DNA of 64,000 nucleotides, taken from assembly GCA_902489745.1 (NCBI GenBank), contig CABUBB010000008.1:23419-87418 (forward strand), in the 5' to 3' direction. Shown piece by piece: positions 33,754 through 42,687 of the stretch. Each line of letters opens with the position of its first letter. Positions within the stretch are counted from its first letter, which is position 1. The notes beneath the pieces are model-generated. The model worked only from the letters and a program-made list of their open reading frames with translations. It was not told the origin of the DNA and did no database searches. The position numbers were made by a program, and so were the translations under genes. Source of the stretch: Metaruminococcus_A sp003150405 (GTDB lineage Bacteria > Bacillota > Clostridia > Oscillospirales > Ruminococcaceae).

Positions 33754-34944
33754 TTACGAATATGCAGTAAACCCGAGTTGTTTTAGTCCAAAACCAACAT
33801 TTGGAAGCAACAATTTGTCCTGAATTGTATTCATGAATCCGTCAATTTTGCCGAGCATCTCCTCTACAAAATCCTCTTTGGAACCGTTTGAACCATTTCC
33901 ACTTCTGAGCGAAAAGGAATCCAACTCCAACTGCATGGAGGATGAAACCGCCGATTTTTTCACCTCAGCCACCCCAGTGGCGTACCGGTTCGTATAAGCC
34001 AATTGGCACATGCCGTCATTTCCAAACGTCACAGATAAATATTCCTCTGCCTGAGCGCCTTCATACCGGAAAGTAATATCCCTCATATCCTCCCAGCACC
34101 ATATATAATACAGCCCGTCTTGGTTGTTATGCTTCAGCATTTGGTAGCCGTGAATATCGTCTGGAGGAATCTGCGTGACCACCCATGCGCTGAGAGAATA
34201 ATACGGCTGCGATGGATCTGGATGGCCGCAATAATCGCAGAGATATTTCCCATAATCATGTCTGGGGGCGGTATAAGCGTCTGTATAGTGATACCCGCAC
34301 TTGGAACAGGTATGCACCGTATACCCTTGTTTTGTGCAGGAGGGCCTAACTGTTTCCGCAATAAACGTATGAGAGCAACCCTGCGGCTGTGACGGGGAAT
34401 CGGCTTGAGACTGCGGCTGCGTACCGGACTGCGGTGAAATCTGCTGTTCCGGTTGCTGCTCAGACTGGGAAAAGGCCGCTTCACCCTCTTCGCCGAAGGA
34501 GGCGCTTTCACTGCTGGGTGCTTCCGGAAGCGGTTGCGTTTCCTGCGGCGCGGAGAACTCTCTCATGATACTTTTTGGCAAAAGGTTCGCAGACCCGCCG
34601 TCACTTCCACTGACTGCAACGGTTTGATTCTGTATAAGCGCAACCGCAAGGACAACCCCTGCGAGAAACAAAACAGCCAGGCACCCGGATACAACCGCTG
34701 TTCTTTTTTTACTGAAAAAACGCCCATGCCCAGCCAGTTTCCGATCCGCCTGTGCCTGCAAGGCACTTGCCAACGTTTCCGGCGCTGCATCTAGTGCATC
34801 TGCCAAAGGCGACAACTGACTTTCCGGAATAGTGGCACCGGACTCCCATTCGGAAAGCTCCTTAACGGTTATACCAAGTTTTTCTGCCAGAACAGGCCGC
34901 GATAAATGTTTTTTACGACGTAATTTTGCAAGCTGCTTCATCAT
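33754..34944 (-). CDS. XRE-type helix-turn-helix protein with membrane segment and cysteine ribbon
   Basis: A 396-residue protein I cannot name. The N-terminus is an XRE-type helix-turn-helix (LRRKKHLSRPVLAEKLGITV). One transmembrane helix lies at about residues 80-105 (VVSGCLAVLFLAGVVLAVAL). A Gln/Ser/Pro-rich linker follows (about 130-190). Then comes a cysteine-rich segment (HTCSKCGYHYTD and YLCDYCGHPDP, CxxC pairs). The C-terminal 150 residues carry no recognised motif. The architecture suggests a membrane-bound DNA-binding sensor with an outside domain. It is a single gene between the DUF134 operon and acpP. Confidence 0.6.
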   Translation of the reverse strand: MMKQLAKLRRKKHLSRPVLAEKLGITVKELSEWESGATIPESQLSPLADALDAAPETLASALQAQADRKLAGHGRFFSKKRTAVVSGCLAVLFLAGVVLAVALIQNQTVAVSGSDGGSANLLPKSIMREFSAPQETQPLPEAPSSESASFGEEGEAAFSQSEQQPEQQISPQSGTQPQSQADSPSQPQGCSHTFIAETVRPSCTKQGYTVHTCSKCGYHYTDAYTAPRHDYGKYLCDYCGHPDPSQPYYSLSAWVVTQIPPDDIHGYQMLKHNNQDGLYYIWCWEDMRDITFRYEGAQAEEYLSVTFGNDGMCQLAYTNRYATGVAEVKKSAVSSSMQLELDSFSLRSGNGSNGSKEDFVEEMLGKIDGFMNTIQDKLLLPNVGFGLKQLGFTAYS

Positions 34945-35012
34945 TGTTTGCCCCCTGTTTCATACGCACAAGACGCCTGTCCTTTCTGGGCGGCCCGTAC
35001 AGTATAGTATGG

Positions 35013-35046
35013 CAAAAGCGGCCAAAAGAGCACTCTTTTGACCGCC
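35013..35046 (-). terminator. Terminator of the fatty-acid operon (after acpP)
   Basis: Minus strand GCGGTCAAAAGAG-TG-CTCTTTTGGCCGC-TTTTGCC, 13 pairs with one G-U pair and a T4 tail, about 40 bases after the acpP stop. Confidence 0.85.
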
Positions 35047-35086
35047 TCCATTGTTATTCATCTGTAACCGATAAACTTGTGTGTGA

Positions 35087-35314
35087 TTACGCGTTGTCTT
35101 CAATGTATTTCACGATATCGCCAACGGTTTTGATGTTTTCAACCTGATCGTCCGGGATTTCAACATCAAACTCCTCTTCAAGGGACATTACCAGATCGAC
35201 GAAATCGAGGGAGTCAGCACCCAAATCTTCGGTGACAGAAGCCTCCATTGTAACCTTTTCCTCTTCGACATCCAACTGGTCAACCAAAATGTCTCTTACT
35301 TTTTCGAATACCAT
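35087..35314 (-). CDS. acpP: Acyl carrier protein
   Basis: 75 residues, four-helix acidic protein. The phosphopantetheine serine is Ser35 in GADSLDFVDLV. It holds growing acyl chains for the FabF, FabG, FabZ and Acc enzymes. ATG 35314 follows GAGGAGG. It lies last in the operon after accA, with a 63-base gap, instead of its more usual position after fabH or fabD. Confidence 0.97.
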   Translation of the reverse strand: MVFEKVRDILVDQLDVEEEKVTMEASVTEDLGADSLDFVDLVMSLEEEFDVEIPDDQVENIKTVGDIVKYIEDNA

Positions 35315-35377
35315 GATAATCCTCCTCAAATTGTTTCAAAGCGTACCAAACGAGCCTATCAACATCATGGCTCTTAT

Positions 35378-36181
35378 TTACTCTGAATATACGCCAATTT
35401 TTCTGAATTTATTATAGCGGCTATCCAGTAAAATATCAATATCTATTTTGGACAATTTTTCTAATGTTTCTGACAGATATTGTGAAATGTGTTCGGCGGT
35501 CTCCACCGGATCGGTATGAGCGTCTCCGTTCGCCTCAGGGATAATCGCCTCGGCAACTCCAAAACCGACCAAGTCCTCCGCGGTTATTTTGAGCACTTCG
35601 GCCGCTTCTTTTTCACGGGAAGCGTCTTTCCAAAGGATGCTGGCACAACCGCGCGGCGAGATAACCGAATACAGGGCGTTTTCCAGCATGGCGAGCTCGT
35701 CGCAGACGCCAAGCGCCAGCGCGCCGCCGCTCCCGCCCTCACCGAGGACAATAGAAATAATAGGGGTTTTCAAACCGATAAACTCAAACATATTTCGTGC
35801 AATGGCCTCACCCTGTCCCCGCTCCTCCGCAGCGATGCCGCAGAAAGCGCCGGGGGTGTCAATAAAACAGACGATAGGCCGGCGGAACTTTTCTGCCTGC
35901 CGGGCAAGGCGCAGCGCCTTGCGGTATCCTTCCGGATGCGGCATGGCAAAGTTGCAGTTCTTGTTCTCGTTAATGTTGCGGCCTTTGACCTGGGCGATGA
36001 CGGTGACCGGGGTACCGTGGAAACTCGCCACACCGCCGGTGATAGCGGCGTCGTCCCCATACAGGCGGTCGCCGTGCATTTCAAAATACTCTTCAAACAG
36101 GAGCGGGATATAATCGTTGATGGTGGGGCGCTCTTTGTTGCGGATAACCTCCATGCGCTCCCATGCAGTTCTGCTGTTCAT
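35378..36181 (-). CDS. accA: Acetyl-CoA carboxylase, carboxyltransferase alpha subunit
   Basis: 267 residues. DYIPLLFEEYFEMHGDRLYGDD and the oxyanion-hole-type GEGGSGGALALGVCDEL mark the alpha subunit. It transfers the carboxyl group from biotin to acetyl-CoA with AccD. The start overlaps the accD stop (TAATG). The N-terminal region is shorter than in E. coli, a common Firmicutes form. Confidence 0.96.
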   Translation of the reverse strand: MNSRTAWERMEVIRNKERPTINDYIPLLFEEYFEMHGDRLYGDDAAITGGVASFHGTPVTVIAQVKGRNINENKNCNFAMPHPEGYRKALRLARQAEKFRRPIVCFIDTPGAFCGIAAEERGQGEAIARNMFEFIGLKTPIISIVLGEGGSGGALALGVCDELAMLENALYSVISPRGCASILWKDASREKEAAEVLKITAEDLVGFGVAEAIIPEANGDAHTDPVETAEHISQYLSETLEKLSKIDIDILLDSRYNKFRKIGVYSE

Positions 36182-37041
36182 TACGCACCCTCCTTTGTGT
36201 GAAGCCGGATGAGGTGGGACAGGGTGCGGCGCATCTTATCGCGGCCGACAATCATATCGGCAAAACCGTGCTGCAACAGAAATTCGGCGGATTGAAAATC
36301 GTCCGGAAGATGCTGCTTGATGGTGCTTTCAATGACGCGGCGGCCGGCAAAACCGACCAGAACCTTCGGCTCCGCGATGATGACGTCTCCGAGTGATGCA
36401 AACGAGGCGGTGACACCGCCGGTAGTCGGATCGGTGAGAACGGTGATATACAGCAAGCCCTTTTTACTGTGGCGGGCGGCTGCGGCAGAGGTTTTCGCCA
36501 TCTGCATCAGCGAAATGATGCCCTCCTGCATGCGGGCGCCGCCGCTCGCGGCAAAAATAATGACCGGGAGCTTTTTCTCAGTGGCGCGTTCAAAGGCACG
36601 GGTGATTTTTTCGCCGACAACCGAACCCATGGAAGCCATCATAAAACGGGAATCCATAATGGCAATGACGGTACGGTTTCCGCGGATGGTGCATTCCCCG
36701 GTAATAACAGCGTCCTTGAGCCCGGTAGATTTGCGCAGAGCCTCTGCCTTTTCCGCATAATCGGCAAACTCCAGCGGATTTTGGCTGATCATATCCGGGT
36801 CGTATTCAATAAAACTATCCTTATCCACCGTGATAGCAAGCCGTTCCGGCGCCGTCAGGCGGGCGTGGTAGCCGCAGGCCTCACAGACCTTGTGAGCCTC
36901 CTCAAACGCTTCGGCAAAGGCAACCTTGCCGCAGCGGGGACATTTGAACAGCAGGTTGGACGGGATGTTCACCTTGCTACTGGGCTGCCTGGGTTCCTGG
37001 GCGGAACGCGTTTTGACGATTTTAAACAAGTCTTCTAACAA
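36181..37041 (-). CDS. accD: Acetyl-CoA carboxylase, carboxyltransferase beta subunit
   Basis: 286 residues. The N-terminal zinc ribbon is CPRCGKVAFAEAFEEAHKVC with CEACGY. The crotonase-like core includes SGGARMQEGIISLMQM and DPTTGGVTASFA. It is paired with AccA. The start is TTG 37041 (MLEDLFK) with GAGGTGG seven bases upstream. It follows accC by about 18 bases. Confidence 0.96.
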   Translation of the reverse strand: MLEDLFKIVKTRSAQEPRQPSSKVNIPSNLLFKCPRCGKVAFAEAFEEAHKVCEACGYHARLTAPERLAITVDKDSFIEYDPDMISQNPLEFADYAEKAEALRKSTGLKDAVITGECTIRGNRTVIAIMDSRFMMASMGSVVGEKITRAFERATEKKLPVIIFAASGGARMQEGIISLMQMAKTSAAAARHSKKGLLYITVLTDPTTGGVTASFASLGDVIIAEPKVLVGFAGRRVIESTIKQHLPDDFQSAEFLLQHGFADMIVGRDKMRRTLSHLIRLHTKEGA

Positions 37042-37059
37042 AGCGGTGCCACCTCATTC

Positions 37060-38406
37060 CTATTTCATCACGTCTTTGCGGTTTAAAAAGCCAATGTCAT
37101 AATTTGCGGACTCAAAATCCGGGTCGCGAATAAGCGAAAGCTGGAAGTCGATGTTGGTGTCAACCCCCTCGACCAGAAATTCCGCGAGCGCCCATTTCAT
37201 TTTGGCGATTGCCTGCTCCCGGTCGGGCGCATAGGCGATAAGCTTTGCAATCATATTATCATAATACGGAGTGATTTCATACCCCTGGTAAACCGCACTG
37301 TCAATCCGCACACCGGGGCCGCCCGGAAGATGGAGGGCGGTGATCCGGCCCGGAGAGGGACGGAAATTGAATTTTGGGTTTTCCGCATTGATCCGGCACT
37401 CAATGGCGTGGCCGGTGAGTTTGACGTCCTTTTGCTCAAAAGGAAGCTCTTCTCCGCCCGCAATGAGAATTTGCTGCTTGACCAGGTCGATACCGGTCAC
37501 CAGCTCAGTGATGGGGTGCTCAACCTGAATGCGGGTGTTCATCTCCATAAAATAAAAGTTGCGGTTGGCGTCCACCAGGAATTCAACGGTGCCGGCGTTC
37601 CAGTAACCGCAGGCTTCCGCTGCTTTGACCGCGGCTTCGCCCATGCGGGCGCGGAGCTCCTCGGTCATAAAGGGGCTCGGCGCTTCCTCCAGCACCTTCT
37701 GGTTGCGCCGCTGGAGCGAGCAGTCCCGCTCGCCCAAATGAACAACATTGCCGTGCTGATCGGCCAAAATTTGAATTTCAATGTGGCGGGGGTTGACGAT
37801 GAACTTTTCAATGTAAATTTCATCGCTGCCAAAAAACTGGAGCGCCTCCTGCTGCGCGGCGGTGACGGCGTTTTCCAGCTCGGAATCATCTCGGACCATG
37901 CGAATGCCGCGTCCGCCGCCGCCCGCTGAGGCTTTGACCATGACGGGGTAACCAATGGCGTCGGCAATATCAAACGCCTCTTTCATGGTTTTAACCACGC
38001 CATCCGAACCTGGGACGACCGGGACACCAGCTTTTTTCATGGTATCCTTGGCGCGGGCCTTATCCCCCATAAGTTCAATGGATTCCGCGTTGGGGCCGAT
38101 AAAAGCGACTCCGCACCGTTTGCAGGTGTTGGCAAAAGTAGCGTTTTCGGACAGGAAGCCGAAGCCGGGATGAATGGCATCTGCTCCGGTGATTTCGCAG
38201 GCGGCAAGCAGCGCGCCGACGTTTAAGTAGCTGTCTTTGGTCGCCGCCGGGCCAATGCAGACGGATTCATCCGCAATTTGGGCGTGAAGGGCGCCGCGGT
38301 CTGCCTCGGAAAAAACGGCAACGGTCTGAATGCCGAGCTCCCGGCAGGCCCTGATGATGCGCACCGCAATTTCGCCGCGGTTTGCAATCAATACCTTGGT
38401 AAGCAT
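37060..38406 (-). CDS. accC: Acetyl-CoA carboxylase, biotin carboxylase subunit
   Basis: 448 residues, ATP-grasp enzyme. MLTKVLIANRGEIAVRIIRA begins it. The glycine-rich loop KASAGGGGRGIRMV and the biotin/bicarbonate-site residues in FYFMEMNTRIQVEHPITE are present. It carboxylates the biotin of AccB. It sits between fabZ and accD with normal length. Confidence 0.97.
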   Translation of the reverse strand: MLTKVLIANRGEIAVRIIRACRELGIQTVAVFSEADRGALHAQIADESVCIGPAATKDSYLNVGALLAACEITGADAIHPGFGFLSENATFANTCKRCGVAFIGPNAESIELMGDKARAKDTMKKAGVPVVPGSDGVVKTMKEAFDIADAIGYPVMVKASAGGGGRGIRMVRDDSELENAVTAAQQEALQFFGSDEIYIEKFIVNPRHIEIQILADQHGNVVHLGERDCSLQRRNQKVLEEAPSPFMTEELRARMGEAAVKAAEACGYWNAGTVEFLVDANRNFYFMEMNTRIQVEHPITELVTGIDLVKQQILIAGGEELPFEQKDVKLTGHAIECRINAENPKFNFRPSPGRITALHLPGGPGVRIDSAVYQGYEITPYYDNMIAKLIAYAPDREQAIAKMKWALAEFLVEGVDTNIDFQLSLIRDPDFESANYDIGFLNRKDVMK

Positions 38407-38455
38407 AAGGAACTATCCCTTTCGTCTGTATGGGTTTACACGGCCTTACGCCGTG

Positions 38456-38887
38456 TTATCTCTGGAGCGCGCAGGTAATCTCTGCGCTGACAGCGCGTTC
38501 CTCGCCGACAAAGGCCTCCGCCTTGCAGACGCCGATAGGGCCGCGCTGCTTGATGATTTCAACCTCCAGCCGGAGGGTCTCACCCGGCAGAACCTGGCGG
38601 CGGAACCGCGCCTTATCAATACCGGCATAAAAAGCAATTTTACCCTTGTTCTCCGGTACGCTGAGGATGCACACAGCACCCGCCTGCGCAAGCATTTCCA
38701 TGGTGAGAACACCTGGCTGAACCGGATAATCCGGGAAATGGCCCTTGAACCAGAACTCATCCTCTTTAAGATGTTTGAGGGCGGTGCAACGCACACCCGG
38801 TTCCAGTGCAACGACTTCGTCGATGAGGAGGAAAGGATCGCGGTGGGGAATAATCTCCATAATCTGTTCACGGTTTAAAACTGCCAT
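38456..38887 (-). CDS. fabZ: 3-hydroxyacyl-ACP dehydratase FabZ
   Basis: 143 residues, hot-dog fold. The catalytic His is in GHFPDYPVQPGVL and the Glu in the following TMEMLAQAGAV. It dehydrates 3-hydroxyacyl-ACP to trans-2-enoyl-ACP. It lies between accB and accC, the usual clostridial order. GGAGGGG precedes the ATG. Confidence 0.97.
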   Translation of the reverse strand: MAVLNREQIMEIIPHRDPFLLIDEVVALEPGVRCTALKHLKEDEFWFKGHFPDYPVQPGVLTMEMLAQAGAVCILSVPENKGKIAFYAGIDKARFRRQVLPGETLRLEVEIIKQRGPIGVCKAEAFVGEERAVSAEITCALQR

Positions 38888-38899
38888 TCCCTACCCCTC

Positions 38900-39349
38900 C
38901 TATTCAATACGCATAACCGGCTGGCCGAATTCAACCGGCTGGCCGTTTTCCACGAGGATTTCCGCCACTTTTCCGTCAAAGTCGCTTGCAACCTCATTCA
39001 TAAGCTTCATGGATTCAATGATAAACAGGGTGTCGCCCTTCCGGACGCTGTCTCCCACCTGAACAAAGGGGTCTTTGTCCGGGCTGGAGGAGCGGTAAAA
39101 GGTGCCGACAATCGGCGATTTGACCACCTTTCCGGAAAGCTCCGGAGCAGCGGGAGCAGCAGCCGGAGTCGGCTGCGCAGGCGATGCGGCAGCAGGAGCT
39201 GCCGGCTGGGGCGCAGCCTGAAGAATTGGCTGCGGCTCCTTCGCCTTGATCTTTACCTTAACGCCGTCCGCTTCAAGCGAAAGCTCGCCGAGACCGACGG
39301 CGGAGAGTTTATCCATTAAAGAATATACATCTTCAAGTGTCAGTTTCAT
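38900..39349 (-). CDS. accB: Biotin carboxyl carrier protein
   Basis: About 149 residues. An N-terminal helix region (MKLTLEDVYSLMDKLSAVG) is followed by an Ala/Pro-rich linker (PQPAAPAAASPAQPTPAAAP) and the biotinyl domain. The biotin lysine is in IESMKLMNEV, a slight variant of the usual EAMKM. Upstream in-frame ATG 39361 and GTG 39382 are alternatives. ATG 39349 matches the family N-terminus but its ribosome site (GGGAGA) is about 12 bases away. Confidence 0.94.
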   Translation of the reverse strand: MKLTLEDVYSLMDKLSAVGLGELSLEADGVKVKIKAKEPQPILQAAPQPAAPAAASPAQPTPAAAPAAPELSGKVVKSPIVGTFYRSSSPDKDPFVQVGDSVRKGDTLFIIESMKLMNEVASDFDGKVAEILVENGQPVEFGQPVMRIE

Positions 39350-39383
39350 AAGTCCATCCATTCTCCCTAGCTGAGGAACCACC

Positions 39384-40619
39384 TCAGCCCTCGTATTTTT
39401 TCAAGCAGAGTGTGGCGTTGTGGCCGCCGAAGCCGAGCGAATTGGAAAGCGCAAAGCGAAAATCGACTTTGCGGGCGCCCTCGGTGACATAATCGAGGTC
39501 GCATTCCGGGTCCGGCTTTTGGTAGCCAATGGTCGGGGGAATGACCCCTTCCTCAAGAGCGAGCGCACAAGCAATGCTCTCCACAGCGCCGGCGGCGCCG
39601 AGCAGATGCCCGGTCATCGACTTGGTGGAGCTGACAGCGAGTTTTTCTGCCGCCTCTCCAAACGCAAGTTTAACAGCTTTGGTTTCATATTTATCGTTGA
39701 GCCCGGTTGACGTGCCATGGGCATTGAGGTAGCCGACCTCCTCCGGAACTACGCCGGCCTCTTCCATTGCCAGTTTCATGGCGTGGGCGGCCGCTTCTCC
39801 CTCCGGCGAAGGACTGGTCATGTGGTAAGCGTCACAGGTGGCGCCGTAGCCGACAATTTCCGCATAAATATGGGCGCCGCGGGCCTTCGCGTGTTCCAAT
39901 TCCTCCAGCACAAGGATGGCGCCGCCTTCCCCCATGACAAAGCCGTCGCGGTCCGCATCAAACGGAATGGATGCACGGTCTGGATCGGTGCTCTTGGAGA
40001 GCGCCTTCATGTTGTTGAATCCTGCCGCCGAAAACCTGGTGATGGTCGCTTCAGATCCACCGGTGATGCAGGCGTCCAGATAGCCGTGTTTGATGGCATG
40101 GAACGCCTCGCCAATGGCGTGGCTTGAGGTGGCGCAGGCTGTAACCGGGCAGTAGTTAAGGCCCTTAAAGCCGGTTTTCATGGCAATGGTGCCCGCCGCC
40201 ATATTGGAGATCATCATAGGGATAAAAAAGACCGAAACACGGTCTGGGCCTTTCTCCATAAGCTTGGTGTGCTCCGCCTCCAGCGTATGCAAACCGCCGA
40301 TGCCGCTGCCGACAATGACGCCGACGCGGTAAGGATCCAAATCCTTCAAATCTGTGCCGCTGTCCTCCAGCGCATCCAGCGCGGCGACGACGGCAAACTG
40401 ACAGAAGCGGTCGGTCCGGCGCACTTCTTTTTTATCAATGTATTTTGACGGGTCAAAGTCCTTGACCTCGGCCGCAATTTTCACATCCATATCCGAGGTG
40501 TCAAACGCGGTGATCGGTGCAAATCCGTGGCGGCCCGCCTTGAGACTTTTCCAGAATTCTGCAGGAGTCTTGCCAATTGGCGTAACCGCGCCCATTCCTG
40601 TAATAACGACTCGTTTCAT
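39384..40619 (-). CDS. fabF: 3-oxoacyl-ACP synthase II (FabF)
   Basis: 411 residues, thiolase fold. The catalytic Cys is in VTACATSSHAIGEA; the two histidines are in NAHGTSTGLND and SMTGHLLGAAGAV. It elongates acyl-ACP with malonyl-ACP. It follows fabG by about 20 bases. GGAGGG precedes the ATG. Confidence 0.97.
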   Translation of the reverse strand: MKRVVITGMGAVTPIGKTPAEFWKSLKAGRHGFAPITAFDTSDMDVKIAAEVKDFDPSKYIDKKEVRRTDRFCQFAVVAALDALEDSGTDLKDLDPYRVGVIVGSGIGGLHTLEAEHTKLMEKGPDRVSVFFIPMMISNMAAGTIAMKTGFKGLNYCPVTACATSSHAIGEAFHAIKHGYLDACITGGSEATITRFSAAGFNNMKALSKSTDPDRASIPFDADRDGFVMGEGGAILVLEELEHAKARGAHIYAEIVGYGATCDAYHMTSPSPEGEAAAHAMKLAMEEAGVVPEEVGYLNAHGTSTGLNDKYETKAVKLAFGEAAEKLAVSSTKSMTGHLLGAAGAVESIACALALEEGVIPPTIGYQKPDPECDLDYVTEGARKVDFRFALSNSLGFGGHNATLCLKKYEG

Positions 40620-40639
40620 AACTTCCCTCCGTACTGTTG

Positions 40640-41383
40640 TTACATGGACATTGCGCCGTCAACAACGATAACCTGTCCGCTGATATAAGCGGCGTCATCC
40701 GACGCAAGGAACGCAACTGCGGCTGCAACTTCCTCCGGCTTGCCGTAGCGGCCGAGTGGGACGGTTGCAAGCGCCGCTTCCCGCTGTGTTTCGGTGAGGA
40801 CGGCAGTCATTGGTGTTTCAATAAAGCCTGGGGCAACCGCATTGACGGTGATGTTCCGGGGACCGAGCTCCTTGGCGGCAGAAAGGGTCATACCCACAAC
40901 GCCCGCCTTGGTGGCAGAATAGTTGAACTGCCCGGGATTGCCGTAAAGCCCGGCAACCGACGAAATGTTGATGATGCGGCCATGCTTCTGGCGCATCATA
41001 ACGCCGCTGACATGACGACACATATTGAAAACGCCCTTGAAATTGACCGACGCAACGGCGTCAAACTGGGCTTCCGACATACGGGCCAGCAGACCGTCTT
41101 TGGTAATGCCCGCGTTGTTGACCAGCACATCAATGGTGGAAAAACGCTCCTTGACGGCTTTTACCATATCGGCGCAGGACTCAAAATCCGACACATCGCC
41201 GATGAAGCATTCCGCTTCCACGCCGAGCGCGCGGCATTCCTCCGCCACCTGGTCTCCTCCATTCTGCTGTTCCTTTTCACTGTAGCAGTTGATTGCAAGA
41301 TTGAACCCGTCTTTTGCGAGCCGTTTTGCAATGGCGGCGCCAATCCCCTGAGAAGCGCCTGTGATCAATGCTGTCTTTGCCAA
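40640..41383 (-). CDS. fabG: 3-oxoacyl-ACP reductase FabG
   Basis: 247 residues, short-chain dehydrogenase. The cofactor motif is TGASQGIG. The catalytic Ser is in ISSVAGLYG and Tyr-Lys in YSATKAG. I start at TTG 41383, giving MAKTALITG as in the family, with AGGGG eight bases upstream. GTG 41392 (MYHLAK) is the alternative but sits on the ribosome site. It reduces 3-ketoacyl-ACP with NADPH. Confidence 0.95.
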   Translation of the reverse strand: MAKTALITGASQGIGAAIAKRLAKDGFNLAINCYSEKEQQNGGDQVAEECRALGVEAECFIGDVSDFESCADMVKAVKERFSTIDVLVNNAGITKDGLLARMSEAQFDAVASVNFKGVFNMCRHVSGVMMRQKHGRIINISSVAGLYGNPGQFNYSATKAGVVGMTLSAAKELGPRNITVNAVAPGFIETPMTAVLTETQREAALATVPLGRYGKPEEVAAAVAFLASDDAAYISGQVIVVDGAMSM

Positions 41384-41442
41384 ATGATACACCCCTTACC
41401 TTTTTGAATCCTTTTCTCTATTCTGCATGTGCCTGCTGCACA

Positions 41443-42435
41443 TTACCATTCCAAAACTGCAGCGCCTGCAATGAGGCCTGCGCCGAAGCCCACAAGGCAG
41501 ATTTTGTCGCCGCGCTTGAGCGTGCCCGCACGGTTTGCCTCATCCATACAAACCGGGATGCAGGCGCTGGAAGTATTGCCGTGCTTCTGAATATTCACCA
41601 AGAACCGATCCATAGTCATTCCAAGGCGCTGAGCCGCGGTTTCAATGATGCGGATGTTTGCCTGGTGCGGGATAATCCAGTCCAGATCGTCCAGCGTAAG
41701 GCCCGCTTTAACGACGGCATCCCTAGTACATTCCGCCATAATGCGGGTTGCGAATTTATAGACCTCTTTGCCATTCATATAAAGACAGCCCTCTTCATAC
41801 TCGCCGTAACCGTCGTAATCCATTGCCGGGGAGGGATTGCAGAACGGATTGCGGGTAACATGATTGCGGCCAAAGATGTATTTTGCTCCGTCGCCGTCCG
41901 CTTTGAGCGAGGAGGCAAACAGCCCCTCCGAAGCGGTGACCACCGCGGCGCCCGCGCCGTCGCCAAAAATGACGCAGGAAGAACGGTCTTTGAAATTGGT
42001 GACGCGAGAAAGCATTTCCGCACTGACGATGAGGATATTTTTATACTCGCCTGAAGCGAGATAATGCCGTGCCATATCCAGCGCGTAAACAAAGCCTGCA
42101 CAGGCGCAGCTGATGTCAAACCCAGTGGCATTTACCGCGCCAAGCCGCCCCTGGAGCACACAGGCGGTTGAAGGTGTGGAGTAATCTCCCGTAACGGTGG
42201 TTACAAGAATGAGATCCAGCTCCTCTGGAGAAACCTTTGCCATTTCCAGCGCCTGGCGCGCCGCTTTTTCCCCCATTGACCAGGTGGGTTCCCCGTCGGA
42301 AAAATGCCGTGTATGAATTCCGGTGCGGGTGCGAATCCACTCGTCCGAGGTTTCCAGGAACTCGGTAAACGCCTCATTGTCCACACAAAGGGCAGGCATG
42401 TAACTGCCGGTCCCCTTTATTGTTACGCCAATCAT
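41443..42435 (-). CDS. fabH: 3-oxoacyl-ACP synthase III (FabH)
   Basis: 330 residues. The catalytic triad is in DISCACAGFVYAL (Cys), IPHQANIRI (His) and HGNTSSACI (Asn). It condenses acetyl- or branched acyl-CoA with malonyl-ACP to start each chain. It is the first gene of the operon after the palindromic promoter. The next gene is fabG; no fabD or fabK intervenes. Confidence 0.97.
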   Translation of the reverse strand: MIGVTIKGTGSYMPALCVDNEAFTEFLETSDEWIRTRTGIHTRHFSDGEPTWSMGEKAARQALEMAKVSPEELDLILVTTVTGDYSTPSTACVLQGRLGAVNATGFDISCACAGFVYALDMARHYLASGEYKNILIVSAEMLSRVTNFKDRSSCVIFGDGAGAAVVTASEGLFASSLKADGDGAKYIFGRNHVTRNPFCNPSPAMDYDGYGEYEEGCLYMNGKEVYKFATRIMAECTRDAVVKAGLTLDDLDWIIPHQANIRIIETAAQRLGMTMDRFLVNIQKHGNTSSACIPVCMDEANRAGTLKRGDKICLVGFGAGLIAGAAVLEW

Positions 42436-42479
42436 AGCTCATGGCTCCTTTCCATCATCTTGCGCAAGGACGCGCAAAC

Positions 42480-42495
42480 TGGTATAATTATACCA
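42480..42495. promoter_or_regulatory. Palindromic operator overlapping an extended -10 of the fatty-acid operon
   Basis: TGGTATAATTATACCA is a perfect 16-base palindrome. On the minus strand it contains TGGTATAAT, an extended -10, positioned about 45 bases upstream of fabH. It does not match the FapR or FabT consensus that I know. The same motif reads rightward toward aroE on the other strand. Confidence 0.5.
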
Positions 42496-42606
42496 TATTC
42501 TTCTCCAAAATTTGTTGGTTTTACGCAAATGTTCAAAGTTTATTCATAAAGCCAGATGAATTTTTTGCCTGGAACGCTATTTTTAAGGCGGAAAAAGATT
42601 CCACAC

Positions 42607-42628
42607 TTTCAACATTTTTCTGTTGAAA
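42607..42628. repeat. 8-bp inverted repeat upstream of aroE
   Basis: TTTCAACA-TTTTTC-TGTTGAAA, 60 bases before aroE. It could be an operator or a small hairpin. Its right half includes TTGAAA, a possible -35, without a well-spaced -10. Confidence 0.4.
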
Positions 42629-42687
42629 CACACCTTGATTATACAAAAAGTTAACACAACTATACACCGCTTACACAGGAGGCGTAC

